A stretch of DNA of 64,000 nt, from positions 124,001 through 188,000 of the forward strand of contig NZ_FOFL01000002.1 in assembly GCF_900110945.1 (NCBI RefSeq). The letters run 5' to 3'. The position numbers and the translations under genes were made by a program. Below, piece after piece: positions 21,971-31,122 of the stretch. This stretch comes from Devosia sp. YR412 (GTDB lineage Bacteria > Pseudomonadota > Alphaproteobacteria > Rhizobiales > Devosiaceae). Below the pieces are notes generated by a model, which made no database searches, had not been told where the DNA came from, and was given only the letters and a program-made list of their open reading frames with translations. Every line of letters begins with the position of its first letter. Position 1 is the first letter of the stretch.

Positions 21971-24100
21971 TTAGTTGAGGAACACCGTCACCGTATCGCC
22001 GCGCCCCGAAGCATCGACCACCGAGAGTGTCACATAGCCCGGCCCATCCGGTTTCCAGCTGCTCTGCCGGGCGAATTCGGGGCGACCGATCGGGGCGCCA
22101 TTGGCGAAATAGGTGAAGGGCGGCACGCCGTTGCGGACCTTGACCATCAACGGCGAGATGCTCCCCGCGCTGAGGCCCAGATCGACATCGACGCCATCGC
22201 CGGGGAAGGCGATTTCCGGCGCAGAGACGCGGGCCACCAGATCCTCATCGGGATGGCGGAAGCGCCTGAGCGGACTGGGCAGTTCGGTATTGGAGGCAAA
22301 GATCACGCCGTCCGGGGCGCGCGGCAAAGGCGCCTTGCGATTGCCGAGGCGATCGAAGGCTTCGAACAGGATTGGCGCGGCGCCGACAATGCCCGAGAGG
22401 CCCGGAACCGGGGCGCCGTCAGGACGACCGACCCAGACACCGATGACCGTCTTGCCATCAAAGCCGATCGCCCAGGCGTCGCGATAGCCATAGGAGGTGC
22501 CGGTCTTGTAGGCGATGCGGCCGGGCGAACCGTTGAGCGGCGGCGGCACGTCGGCAAGGATATCGGAGACATACCAGGCGGCAACCGGGTCAAGCACCGG
22601 GGCTGCAAGCGTGAGGTTTGCTTGCGGTTTGATGCCATCTTGCAGGGTGATTGGCTTGCCGCCGTTACCGATGGCCGCATAGACGGAAACCAGATCGCGA
22701 AGGGTGATGCCGACGCCGCCAAGGCCGACGGCAAGACTGGGCGCCGTGTTCACCGGCAGGCGCGGATCGGCATGGGCGCGGCGCAGGCGGGACACCAGCC
22801 GCGCCGGGCCGACGGCATCGAGCACCACCACCGCGGGAATGTTCAGCGACTCGGTCAGCGCATCGTGGATCGACACCGTGCCGCGGCTGAAGCCGTCGAA
22901 ATTAACCGGCACATAGGCGCCAAAGGCGGTGGGACGATCCTCGATCAGGCTCTGCGGATGGGCGAGGCCGAGTTCGAAGGCGAGGCCATAGATCAGCGGC
23001 TTGAGCGTCGAGCCGGGCGAGCGGATCGCCGTGGTCATGTCGACGAAGCCGGCGCTCTGGGTGGCAAACAGCCCGGCCGAGCCAACCGAGGCCAAGACTT
23101 CGCCGGTCTGGATATCGGCAGCGACGATGGCGACGGAGACTTTCGGATCAAGGATGCGAGCGCGTCCAGCGGCGAGGCGTTCCAGCGCTTCCTGCAGCCG
23201 CTTGTCAATCGTCAGCTCGACCTGCCGCGCCTCTGGCTGCGCCTTGACGGCCTGTTGCGCCATATGGGCGGCCAGCATGGGGAATTCGCGGCGGACTGTA
23301 GGCACCGGTTCGTGCTTGGCGGCCATGGCTTCTTCGGCTGGCAGCGCGCCCATGGCGACGAGGCGATCCAGCACCATGTCGCGACTGCGCTGCGCGGCCA
23401 GCGGATCGCGATCCGGACGGCGGGCTTCAGGCGACTGCGGCAGGGCCACGAGGAGCGCGGCTTCGGCCGTGGTCAGGCGGGCCGGCTCCTTGCCAAAATA
23501 GGCTAGGCTTGCCGCGCGGACGCCTTCGATATTGCCGCCATAGGGGGCCAGCGTCAGGTAGAGGTCGATGATCTGGTCTTTGCTCAGCTCATTCTCGAGC
23601 CGGTGGGCATGCACCATCTGGCGCAGCTTGCCCCAGAGGTTGCGCGTCGGCTGGCCCTCGATCAGGCGAGCCACCTGCATGGTCAGCGTCGAACCGCCGG
23701 AAACCACGCGCCCCCCTGCCCCGACAAACTGGCCGGCGGCGCGCGCCATGGACGACCAGGCGATGCCATCGTGGCTCACGAAATTTCGGTCCTCATAGGC
23801 GATCAGCATATCGAGGAAACGCGGATCGACACCGGACCGCTCGACCGGCAGCCGCCAGCGGCCGTCGGCTGTAGTGAACGGGCGGAGCAGTTGTCCGTTG
23901 CGGTCGGAGACGGCGGCGGACACCGGCAGCGTCGCGACATCGGGCGTCGGCGGCAGCGTGGCCGCGATGCCGATCAGGGTGGAATTGAGCTGGATCAGGC
24001 CGGCACAGGCCATGACGAAGAGCGAGAAACCGGCCAGGGTGAGGCGGCGGGTCCAAAGACCCGACGCCTCCTGTTTCACTGATGCGGCCCCGTCGCTCAT
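21971..24100 (-). CDS. pbpC: Penicillin-binding protein 1C
   Basis: 709 residues. Membrane anchor at about residues 22-48. Glycosyltransferase domain with catalytic Glu103 in 'AYEDRNFVSHDG' and 'GGSTLTMQVAR'. Transpeptidase domain with SxxK at 364-367 ('SPGSTLKP'), SxN at 418-420 ('ESLNIPAV') and KTG at 532-534. The C-terminal BiPBP_C-type domain is present. Polymerises or repairs peptidoglycan. Its start overlaps the 3' end of the alpha-2-macroglobulin gene by 4 bp, the conserved pairing seen in many bacteria. Confidence 0.95.
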   Translation of the reverse strand: MSDGAASVKQEASGLWTRRLTLAGFSLFVMACAGLIQLNSTLIGIAATLPPTPDVATLPVSAAVSDRNGQLLRPFTTADGRWRLPVERSGVDPRFLDMLIAYEDRNFVSHDGIAWSSMARAAGQFVGAGGRVVSGGSTLTMQVARLIEGQPTRNLWGKLRQMVHAHRLENELSKDQIIDLYLTLAPYGGNIEGVRAASLAYFGKEPARLTTAEAALLVALPQSPEARRPDRDPLAAQRSRDMVLDRLVAMGALPAEEAMAAKHEPVPTVRREFPMLAAHMAQQAVKAQPEARQVELTIDKRLQEALERLAAGRARILDPKVSVAIVAADIQTGEVLASVGSAGLFATQSAGFVDMTTAIRSPGSTLKPLIYGLAFELGLAHPQSLIEDRPTAFGAYVPVNFDGFSRGTVSIHDALTESLNIPAVVVLDAVGPARLVSRLRRAHADPRLPVNTAPSLAVGLGGVGITLRDLVSVYAAIGNGGKPITLQDGIKPQANLTLAAPVLDPVAAWYVSDILADVPPPLNGSPGRIAYKTGTSYGYRDAWAIGFDGKTVIGVWVGRPDGAPVPGLSGIVGAAPILFEAFDRLGNRKAPLPRAPDGVIFASNTELPSPLRRFRHPDEDLVARVSAPEIAFPGDGVDVDLGLSAGSISPLMVKVRNGVPPFTYFANGAPIGRPEFARQSSWKPDGPGYVTLSVVDASGRGDTVTVFLN

Positions 24101-27100
24101 GGCCCGGTGGAGGTGACCTCGATCGAACCGGCTGCCGTGTTAGCGCGGTATTCGGGCCGGTACATGTCTTCAACCGTGGCTCCCGGCAGCACGAAGGTGC
24201 CGGGGGAGACGGCGCGGACCAGATAGGCCGTCTGGAACGAACCGCTGTCCGAATAGTAGCGGAAGGCCGCCACATATTGGTCGGTGCGGGATTCCACATG
24301 CGTCGCCGTATCCAGCGTCAGCCAGCCGAAGTCGGAGACGCCACCGCCGGCCGAGAGGTCGGGGTTTTCGATCTCGAAACCCGCCGGCAGCGGATCGGCG
24401 ACCATATATTGGCCGGAGCCGAGCTGTTGCGGGCTGACGGTGAGCAGGACAACCAGGCGGTCGTTCTGGGCGAGCGTGCCGTCGGTCGGATCGACGGGCG
24501 TGCCATCGGGCAGGAAGTATTCGCGGCTCAGGATGAAGCCATTGCTGGATTCCTCCGGCGCCACTTCGGGATAGCCGGTGACCGTCACCTTGGCCTCGGT
24601 ACCGGCAGAGCCGGTATTGGCAATGTCGAGCGGCGCAAAGTCAGCCTCGTCGATGGAACGATAGACCTGGCCGGTTAGTGCTTCGCCATTGAGGGTAATG
24701 GAACCGTCGGTGCTGGAGGCGCCGAGAGCCGCCGCCGCGAGCAAGGTCCAGCTGTCTTCCTGAGTGGAGGTGTAGTCGGCACGGTCGCGCAGCTTGGCGA
24801 GCTGGTTGGCCAGAGCCGTCAGGTCCACGCTGGCCGGCTTGAACTCGGCGGCCAGGGCCAGCACGCCTGCGGTATCGCGCAGGCGGGTGCCATAGTCGCC
24901 GCGATAGCGATTGCTGTCGGGCTGGCCGAGCGCGTCCAGGGCTGCCGCGAAGGCGGAATTGGCACGGCCCGGATCGCCGTAGAGCGCGAGTGCTGCGCCG
25001 AGCTGTGCCTTGGCCAGCGGCGAACCGAAGGCCGAGAGGCGAGCCTCGTGATAGTAGCGCAGGTCGCCCATCGAGACGCGGCCGGCGCGGGCCAGGTCAT
25101 AGAGGGCATAGGCGATGTCTTCGCCGCCATTGTCGAAGTCAGCGGCGTAGGACAGCTGGTTGGAGAGATTATCCAGCGCCATGGTCATGGCCTGTTCCGG
25201 CACCGCATAGCCGGCTGCCTTGGCGCGCAGCAGGAAGTCGGTGACGAAGCCGTCGAGCCACAGGTCGCCGCCATCAAAGGGTCCCCAGAGGCCGAAACCG
25301 CCACCGGAGGTCTGCTTGGAGAGGATATCGGCAATCGCCAAGGTGACCGTGTCCTTCAGCTCCTCTTCGCCGCCGAGGCCGATCAGCTTGGCCACGTCGT
25401 TGAGATAGAGCAGCGGCAGGGCACGGCTGGAGAGCTGCTCGGCACAGCCATAGGGGTAGCGGTCGAGCGAGAGCAGCAGCCCGGGCACGTCGAGACGGGC
25501 CAGTGGGCCGATCGCCAGGGTCATCTTGCCGGTGTTGGCCAGATAGCTGTCGAAGAACTCATTGCCGACGGTGACGCTGTCGCCCGCCTTGATCGGCAAC
25601 AGGCGGCTTTGGGTGACGGGGGCGCTGATCGGACGAACGCCGAGCAGCAGTTCCTTGGTCTGGGTCGTGCCATCGGGGGCGGTGATGTTGAGCACCACCG
25701 GCCAATCGCCGATCTGCATGCCGTTGAGCTTGAGGTCGAGCGAGGTGCGTTCGCCTTGGGCCAGGGTGACATCGTTGGAGCCGGACGGCGTGGCAATGCC
25801 CTCGCCGGTCGAGAGCGCAACGCCATAGCTGCCGGCGGCGCCGGAGATATTGTCGATTTCGACCAGCAGGCGCGATTCATCGCCAACGCGCATGAAGCGC
25901 GGCGGGCTGAGGGTGACGACCACCGGATCACGAACGATCACATCGGCCGAGGCGTGCCCCACCGAAGTCTCGCTCCAGGCCATGGCCATCACGCGGACGG
26001 TGCCGGAGAAATCGGGCATGTCGAAGGTGACGGTGGCCTTGCCCTCGGCATCGACCTGGACGATGCCGGAGTGCAGCGCCACCAGCACCGAAGTGGCCGG
26101 AGGCGTGCCGGTGCGCGAGGAACCGCCGTCACCGCCCGAGCGCATCGCACCGGCCAGACCCTGGGTCGGATCGATCAGCGAGCCATAGAGGTCGCGAACA
26201 TCCATGCCGAGCTGGCGCTGGCCGAAATACCAGCCATCGGGATCGGGCACCTTGAAATTGGTCAGGTTGAGAATGCCCAGATCGACCGCCGCGACGGCGA
26301 CATAGGCGGTTTCGCCGGCTGCGAGATTGCCGAGGTCCACCGTGGTGGTGAAGCTCTGGCGTGGAAGGGTTTCGCTGGGCGTATCCAGCGTCACGTCGAG
26401 CTGGCGATCACCGGGATCGACATCGGCAAAGGCCAGGCCCAGGGCGCGCGAGGGCATGCGCTTTTCGGCGGCATCGGACGGACGGTAGAGGATAGCCGTC
26501 ACATAGGCGCCGGGGCCCCATTCTGCGGTCACGTCCAGCGGCACGGTGGTGCCGCCTTCGGGCACATCCACCGCCTGCATGGCGATGACGCGGTTATCGA
26601 CCACCATGATCAGGGCCGTGCCGGCGAACTGCGGATCGAGCTTGAGATTGGCGGTGTCGCCGACCTTGTAGGCCGGCTTGTCGAGGGCAACCTGCAGCGT
26701 ATCGGGCGTGTCGCTGCCCGCATCGGCGTAATAATAGCCGGCGTAGAATTCATAAGAGGCCGACGTGTCGTCGCCATTGACCTCGACGCGATAGAGGCCC
26801 CAGTCGACATTGGCGCCGATGCTGGCCGGACCGCCGTCAGGCGTTTCGGCCGTACCGGTGGCGACTTCGCGGGTGGTGGTGATGGCTTCCCACTGCCAGG
26901 CCGAGCCATTGCGATACCACTGGTAGTTGGTCTCGACGCGCGAGATCGACCAGTCGAGGCCGGAGGTGGCAACGGCTTCGCCTTCGGGAGAGACGGCGAT
27001 GATGTCGAACCTGGCTTCGCTGCCTTCGGCCAAGCCGGTGGCGTCGCTGAAACTCGGCTTGATGCCAATGCGATTGCCGTCAGCCAGCACGGGCCGGCTG

Positions 27101-29580
27101 ATGCTCCGTTCGATGCTGCGGCCATTGCTGTCGACGAGGCGCAGCAGCAGCTGGGCCGTGAGCGGACGCGTGGTGACCTGCGTCTCGGGCAGGGTCACTT
27201 CGGCTACGGCATTACCGGATTCATCTGTGGTGCCGACAACGCCCAGCGGTTCGCGGGTGGTTTCAATGGTGTCGTCGAGGCGGCCGAAGGTGTAGCCGGG
27301 GAAATCCGCCAGCGTCGTGGTCGGGCTGATGATGGCATCGGCTTCGATATTGAGGCCGGGCGCGGTGGCGCCGTAGAGATACTTGGCGGCGACGTCGATT
27401 TCGCTGGTGGCGCCGGCCTCGAAGGGCGCGTCGGCAGCAGTGACCTCGAAGGCCAGGCGTTCGGGCTCGAAATCTTCGACGAGAAAAGTGGTGCTGGAGA
27501 GCGCTTCGGCCTTGGGATCGGCATAGAGCCGGGCGGTCCAAGAGCCGCGCATGGCTTCAGAAACCATGGGCAGGGCGGCGAAATAGCCGCCGGCGCCTTC
27601 ATCCTTCAGCACTTCACGGGTGGCAACCACGCCGTCGGGACGTTCGACTTCCAGCGTCAGCGGCAGGCCGGTTACGGCATTGGCGCGTTCGTCGCGCAAA
27701 AGTGCAGTGAGATAGACCACTTCGCCGGGGCGATAGACGCCGCGCTCGGTGGTGGCAAAGACATCCAGCGGACCGGGCGACGGACGGCCTTCGACGCCGC
27801 GATCGGTGAGATCGAAAGCCGGGCGGGTCAGGTCGAGGAAGGCATAGTCGCCGTCAGTGGTTTCGGCGACCAGCAGTTGTGGCGCCCTGCCCCCAGTGCC
27901 ACGGGCCAGGCCCGGCGCGAAGACGGCGCGGCCATCGGCATCGGTTGTGGCTTCGCCAAGCACTTCATTATTGACCGCAACCAGGCGCACCGTGGCATCA
28001 GCGATCGGCTGCGCATCGCTCAGCCCGCGCACGAAGGCATGCACACCGTCGTCGCCCTCGATCGTAGTCAGGCCGAGATCAGTGACGATGAACCATTGCG
28101 TGGCCTGGTCGTCCCAATATTCTTCGCTGCCCTTGGCAATGCGGGCGGTGATGACATAGGCGCCCGGCTCCATCTGGCCGAGGGCATCGGCGACGGGAAT
28201 GGCGGTGGTGATCAGTGCATTGGGCTCGCCTTGCGCCAGGTCGACCTCGCCGGTCCAGACCTGTTCGCCGACACGGTCGGCAATGTCCTCGGCGCCATAT
28301 TGGGAGAGATTGCCCTGGAAAATGCCATCGCGCACGGCAGTGGCGATGGAGCGGTCGCCGATCCGGTAAATCATCACCTCGGCGGTTTCGGCATTGACCG
28401 AGGTGATCGGCAGGCCGCCGCCGAGACCAGCGGGCATGACATAGGCATTGTTGGCAAAGCCGACGAAGGGGGCGCGATCGGGCACATAGACGTCGAGCAC
28501 CACATCCTTGAGCAGGCTTTCGCCATCGGCCGACGGCAGGCCGGCGCGCAGACGGATCGAGTAACGGCCGCCATGCGACAGGCCCTCGACGCAGATCTGG
28601 TCCTGCTCGGTTTCAACCGATGCCTGGGGCGTGTCGGCGACCACGACATAGGCGGAGAGATCGCCCTGCCCGATCGGCAGCGGATCGGAGAAAATCGCGC
28701 AGATGCGCGGCGAAGCGGCCTCGGCATCGACGAGGTGATCGGTGACGCGGAAACCGTTCTGCGCCACGACATCGTCGAGATGCGCAGAGACGGCGTCATT
28801 GGGGGCGAGGCTGAGGCTTAGGCGATAGGTGGCAATCGCCTCGCGCCACATCTCGCGATATTCGAGGCTATTGGCCAGGGCCGCCAGCGCATCGGCACGG
28901 TCGACGGCTTCGGTCGAGCGCAGGAAGGCGTTCATCGCCGCCGAAGCGGCCGTCTGGGCCAGGTCATAGCTATTGTCGCCCTCGGACTGGCCGGCAACGG
29001 CCTCGGCGCGGTTGAGCGACGACTGGGCCAGCGCCTGCCAGATCACCGGATCATTGGCGTTGATGGCCAAGGCCTGGCGGTAGGCGACGATGGCACCGGC
29101 GACATTGTCCTCCGCCATGGCCTCATTGGCTGATGTCACGAGGTCGGCATAGGTCACCTTGGGCGGCGGCGCATCAGTCTGCGGCAGGCTGGTGGCAAAG
29201 CTCTTGGCTGTGTCGATGATATCCTGGGCGGGGAATGGCAGTTCGGCCTGGCGCACCGCTTCGGTGACCGCCGGCGACGGCGCACGGCTGACGCGGCCAG
29301 AGGTAGCATTGTTGAACTGGGTCTCATCGCCCACCTGGCCCTTGAGGAAGCACCAGTTGGACTGGGCATTGAAGGTGAAGGCGCGACAGATATTGTCGTC
29401 AGTGCAGGCGGCCGTGCAGGCGTCGAGATCGACATCCCTGAGGATGGAATAGTCAAAGCCCGGCAGGTCGGTATTTTCGAGCAGGGTGACCTTGGTATCG
29501 GCCGCAGTGGCGCCGGAGACACCGAGCGACAGCATCAGCGCTAGCCCAAGCCAGCGCAATTTCGAGACCACCTGCAGCAT
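24097..29580 (-). CDS. yfhM: Bacterial alpha-2-macroglobulin with N-terminal PAN domain
   Basis: 1827 residues. Signal peptide to about residue 26 without a lipobox, so probably soluble periplasmic rather than the lipoprotein form. Residues 40-90 form a PAN/apple-like module with cysteines at 55, 59, 65 and 77. TPR-like helices follow at about 130-270 ('GAIVAYRQALAINANDPVIWQAL'). Then macroglobulin domains and an intact thioester motif CAEQ with Cys1379 in 'YPYGCAEQLSS'. These proteins trap proteases that enter the periplasm and act with PBP1C, encoded next. GGGAGGG ribosome site before ATG 29580. Confidence 0.93.
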   Translation of the reverse strand: MLQVVSKLRWLGLALMLSLGVSGATAADTKVTLLENTDLPGFDYSILRDVDLDACTAACTDDNICRAFTFNAQSNWCFLKGQVGDETQFNNATSGRVSRAPSPAVTEAVRQAELPFPAQDIIDTAKSFATSLPQTDAPPPKVTYADLVTSANEAMAEDNVAGAIVAYRQALAINANDPVIWQALAQSSLNRAEAVAGQSEGDNSYDLAQTAASAAMNAFLRSTEAVDRADALAALANSLEYREMWREAIATYRLSLSLAPNDAVSAHLDDVVAQNGFRVTDHLVDAEAASPRICAIFSDPLPIGQGDLSAYVVVADTPQASVETEQDQICVEGLSHGGRYSIRLRAGLPSADGESLLKDVVLDVYVPDRAPFVGFANNAYVMPAGLGGGLPITSVNAETAEVMIYRIGDRSIATAVRDGIFQGNLSQYGAEDIADRVGEQVWTGEVDLAQGEPNALITTAIPVADALGQMEPGAYVITARIAKGSEEYWDDQATQWFIVTDLGLTTIEGDDGVHAFVRGLSDAQPIADATVRLVAVNNEVLGEATTDADGRAVFAPGLARGTGGRAPQLLVAETTDGDYAFLDLTRPAFDLTDRGVEGRPSPGPLDVFATTERGVYRPGEVVYLTALLRDERANAVTGLPLTLEVERPDGVVATREVLKDEGAGGYFAALPMVSEAMRGSWTARLYADPKAEALSSTTFLVEDFEPERLAFEVTAADAPFEAGATSEIDVAAKYLYGATAPGLNIEADAIISPTTTLADFPGYTFGRLDDTIETTREPLGVVGTTDESGNAVAEVTLPETQVTTRPLTAQLLLRLVDSNGRSIERSISRPVLADGNRIGIKPSFSDATGLAEGSEARFDIIAVSPEGEAVATSGLDWSISRVETNYQWYRNGSAWQWEAITTTREVATGTAETPDGGPASIGANVDWGLYRVEVNGDDTSASYEFYAGYYYADAGSDTPDTLQVALDKPAYKVGDTANLKLDPQFAGTALIMVVDNRVIAMQAVDVPEGGTTVPLDVTAEWGPGAYVTAILYRPSDAAEKRMPSRALGLAFADVDPGDRQLDVTLDTPSETLPRQSFTTTVDLGNLAAGETAYVAVAAVDLGILNLTNFKVPDPDGWYFGQRQLGMDVRDLYGSLIDPTQGLAGAMRSGGDGGSSRTGTPPATSVLVALHSGIVQVDAEGKATVTFDMPDFSGTVRVMAMAWSETSVGHASADVIVRDPVVVTLSPPRFMRVGDESRLLVEIDNISGAAGSYGVALSTGEGIATPSGSNDVTLAQGERTSLDLKLNGMQIGDWPVVLNITAPDGTTQTKELLLGVRPISAPVTQSRLLPIKAGDSVTVGNEFFDSYLANTGKMTLAIGPLARLDVPGLLLSLDRYPYGCAEQLSSRALPLLYLNDVAKLIGLGGEEELKDTVTLAIADILSKQTSGGGFGLWGPFDGGDLWLDGFVTDFLLRAKAAGYAVPEQAMTMALDNLSNQLSYAADFDNGGEDIAYALYDLARAGRVSMGDLRYYHEARLSAFGSPLAKAQLGAALALYGDPGRANSAFAAALDALGQPDSNRYRGDYGTRLRDTAGVLALAAEFKPASVDLTALANQLAKLRDRADYTSTQEDSWTLLAAAALGASSTDGSITLNGEALTGQVYRSIDEADFAPLDIANTGSAGTEAKVTVTGYPEVAPEESSNGFILSREYFLPDGTPVDPTDGTLAQNDRLVVLLTVSPQQLGSGQYMVADPLPAGFEIENPDLSAGGGVSDFGWLTLDTATHVESRTDQYVAAFRYYSDSGSFQTAYLVRAVSPGTFVLPGATVEDMYRPEYRANTAAGSIEVTSTGP

Positions 29581-29683
29581 GTTGCCCTCCCAAGTTCAAC
29601 GGCACCATATGGGCGCGGCGACTTGACGGAAGCAAGACAAGAAGTAGCCGGTTAGCAGAATATTAATACCGGCTGGAAGGACT

Positions 29684-29827
29684 TTAGCAGCGCTCGTTCC
29701 GCCTGGCCTCGGCTTCAGCCCTGGCCTGCGCTTCATCTCCGCGCGACATGAGATAAGCACCTAGCGCAGCCGCTCCACAGAGAACCACGGCATTGCCGAT
29801 AAAGAGCAAATAGAACATTTCGCTCAT
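29684..29827 (-). CDS. Small single-pass membrane protein
   Basis: 47 residues from ATG at 29827, with GGGGGC about 6 nt upstream; longer in-frame starts lie inside the dksA terminator and are rejected. One membrane segment ('FYLLFIGNAVVLCGAAALGAYLM') then a charged tail 'SRGDEAQARAEAEARRNERC'. No family recognised. The dksA terminator is just upstream. A CtrA-like TTAG-N7-TTAA lies at 29652-29666, between it and the macroglobulin gene. Confidence 0.5.
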   Translation of the reverse strand: MSEMFYLLFIGNAVVLCGAAALGAYLMSRGDEAQARAEAEARRNERC

Positions 29828-29842
29828 TGCTGCCCCCTGAAA

Positions 29843-29872
29843 CAAAAAGGCCCGCATCGCTGCGGGCCTTTT
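29843..29872 (-). terminator. Terminator of dksA
   Basis: 12-bp stem AAAAGGCCCGCA (29845-29856) / TGCGGGCCTTTT (29861-29872) with loop TCGC. On the minus strand it is followed by TTTTTGTTTC, a clear intrinsic terminator. Confidence 0.85.
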
Positions 29873-29885
29873 CAAATTCTCCGGA

Positions 29886-30305
29886 CTATTCGTCCCGGTA
29901 GACCTTTTCGCGGCGCTCGTGCATTTCCTGGGCTTCGAGGCTCAGGGTGGCGATCGGGCGGGCGTCGAGGCGGGCGATTCCGATGGGATCACCGGTCTCT
30001 TCGCAATAGCCATAGGTATTGTCGTCGATGCGCTTCAGGGCTGCGTCGATCTTGGAAATCAGCTTGCGCTGACGATCGCGCGTCCGCAGTTCCAGCGAGC
30101 GATCGCTTTCCGAGCTGGCACGATCGGCCATGTCCGGATGGTTCTGCGACTCTTCCTGAAGGTTTTCGAGGGTCTCCCGGCTCTCGCGGAGGATGTCATC
30201 CTTCCACGCATTGAGCTTTGCCCGGAAATATTCCCGCTGCCGCGGGTTCATAAACGGCTCGTCGTCACTGGGCCGGTATTCAATTACTTCTGCAACCGAA
30301 GACAT
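29886..30305 (-). CDS. dksA: RNA polymerase-binding transcription factor DksA
   Basis: 139 residues from ATG at 30305 (a TTG four codons earlier is an alternative). DksA core: 'NPRQREYFRAKLNAWKDDILRES' and a coiled coil. The C-terminal zinc-finger region reads 'YGYCEETGDPIGIARLDARPIATLSLEAQEMHER' split here across its halves: it keeps one cysteine of the usual four, the alphaproteobacterial form. Works with ppGpp at RNA polymerase. Monocistronic, with a strong terminator. Confidence 0.93.
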   Translation of the reverse strand: MSSVAEVIEYRPSDDEPFMNPRQREYFRAKLNAWKDDILRESRETLENLQEESQNHPDMADRASSESDRSLELRTRDRQRKLISKIDAALKRIDDNTYGYCEETGDPIGIARLDARPIATLSLEAQEMHERREKVYRDE

Positions 30306-30456
30306 CAGCAGACTCAACTCCCATGCGCCCCTAAGCGGCCTATATATGCGCCTCGCCTGCCTCGGGCAAGCATCGAGAACGCAGGTCCTTAATGCGGAAA
30401 AGTGCCTAGGCCAAAGGCCTCTAGCGGAGAACTGGCGACAATTTGATGACCGACAG

Positions 30457-30906
30457 TCAGATGGGCGGGTAACGGCCGAATTTGGCGAGTTCTACTCGCA
30501 CGCGCAGCTCGATGTCATCGAGCAGGCTATCGAGGCCCGGCAAAGTGCGTTCGCGCATCTCGCCGAGCATGGAAACCATGCCGTCGAGACTATCCACACT
30601 CACCTTGCCCATCAGCAGATCCACCTTGATCTCGTCGAGCATATCGAGGAGGGACGCACCGCGCCGGACGGCCTTTTTCCTGCCGGTCAGCGGCTCGTCT
30701 ACAGCCTGCAGCGCCAGGATGGAATCCAAGCCAGTCATGGCCTGCGCCGGCATATTGCCCGCCACCCGCGCCGGCGCCTCGCCACCGGCCGGCACGAAAT
30801 CGACGCCCGAGCCGGTGCGGCCCGCGGCAGTGCCGCGGCCAATTCCGGATGTTCGATTGGTGGTGTCGATGCGCAAGCTGGGACTCAATTGGTTTGCAAG
30901 CCTCAT
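30457..30906 (-). CDS. fliX: Flagellar assembly regulator FliX
   Basis: 149 residues from ATG at 30906. A flexible N-terminus is followed by the conserved C-terminal part 'LLDMLDEIKVDLLMGKVSVDSLDGMVSML'. It is divergent to flgI, the same arrangement as in Caulobacter, where FliX links early basal body assembly to FlbD activation of sigma-54 genes. An exact CtrA-type box lies 23 bp upstream, consistent with a class II gene. Confidence 0.88.
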   Translation of the reverse strand: MRLANQLSPSLRIDTTNRTSGIGRGTAAGRTGSGVDFVPAGGEAPARVAGNMPAQAMTGLDSILALQAVDEPLTGRKKAVRRGASLLDMLDEIKVDLLMGKVSVDSLDGMVSMLGEMRERTLPGLDSLLDDIELRVRVELAKFGRYPPI

Positions 30907-30928
30907 CGGCAAAATCTGCCGCTACCCG

Positions 30929-30943
30929 TTAACAAGGCCTTAA
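30929..30943. promoter_or_regulatory. CtrA-type binding box upstream of fliX
   Basis: Exact TTAA-CAAGGCC-TTAA followed by C. One of only two exact matches I noticed in the window, both in flagellar gene gaps. Confidence 0.75.
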
Positions 30944-30949
30944 CGCGCC

Positions 30950-30964
30950 CGGCAAGAATTGCTT
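30950..30964. promoter_or_regulatory. ftr-like site (candidate FlbD enhancer) for flgI
   Basis: CGGCA-AGAAT-TGCTT: the left arm is exact and the right arm keeps TGC. Its centre is 93 bp upstream of the flgI sigma-54 element, the same distance as for flgE. It adjoins the fliX CtrA box. Confidence 0.5.
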
Positions 30965-31049
30965 AGCGACCGGAATGCGTCGCCTAACCAGCTACAGTCA
31001 GTTTCAAATTTCCTATTAAATTCAATACTGTACAACACAAGGAAGAAAC

Positions 31050-31065
31050 TGGCACGGTTTTCGCA
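31050..31065 (+). promoter_or_regulatory. Sigma-54 promoter for flgI operon
   Basis: TGGCACGGTTTTCGCA: one mismatch to TGGCAC-N5-TTGCA, with the -24 GG and -12 GC correctly spaced. Start predicted near 31077, about 46 bp before flgI. Confidence 0.85.
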
Positions 31066-31122
31066 ATGACCTCGTCGAATGTCGCCCATGGGGATGGAGC
31101 GGCGAGACGACGGGGATGCCTG

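Noticed and set aside
25048..28821. Open frame of 1257 codons opposite the alpha-2-macroglobulin gene
   Set aside because: Antisense shadow: no signal, no motif, and the opposite strand carries the intact thioester protein.
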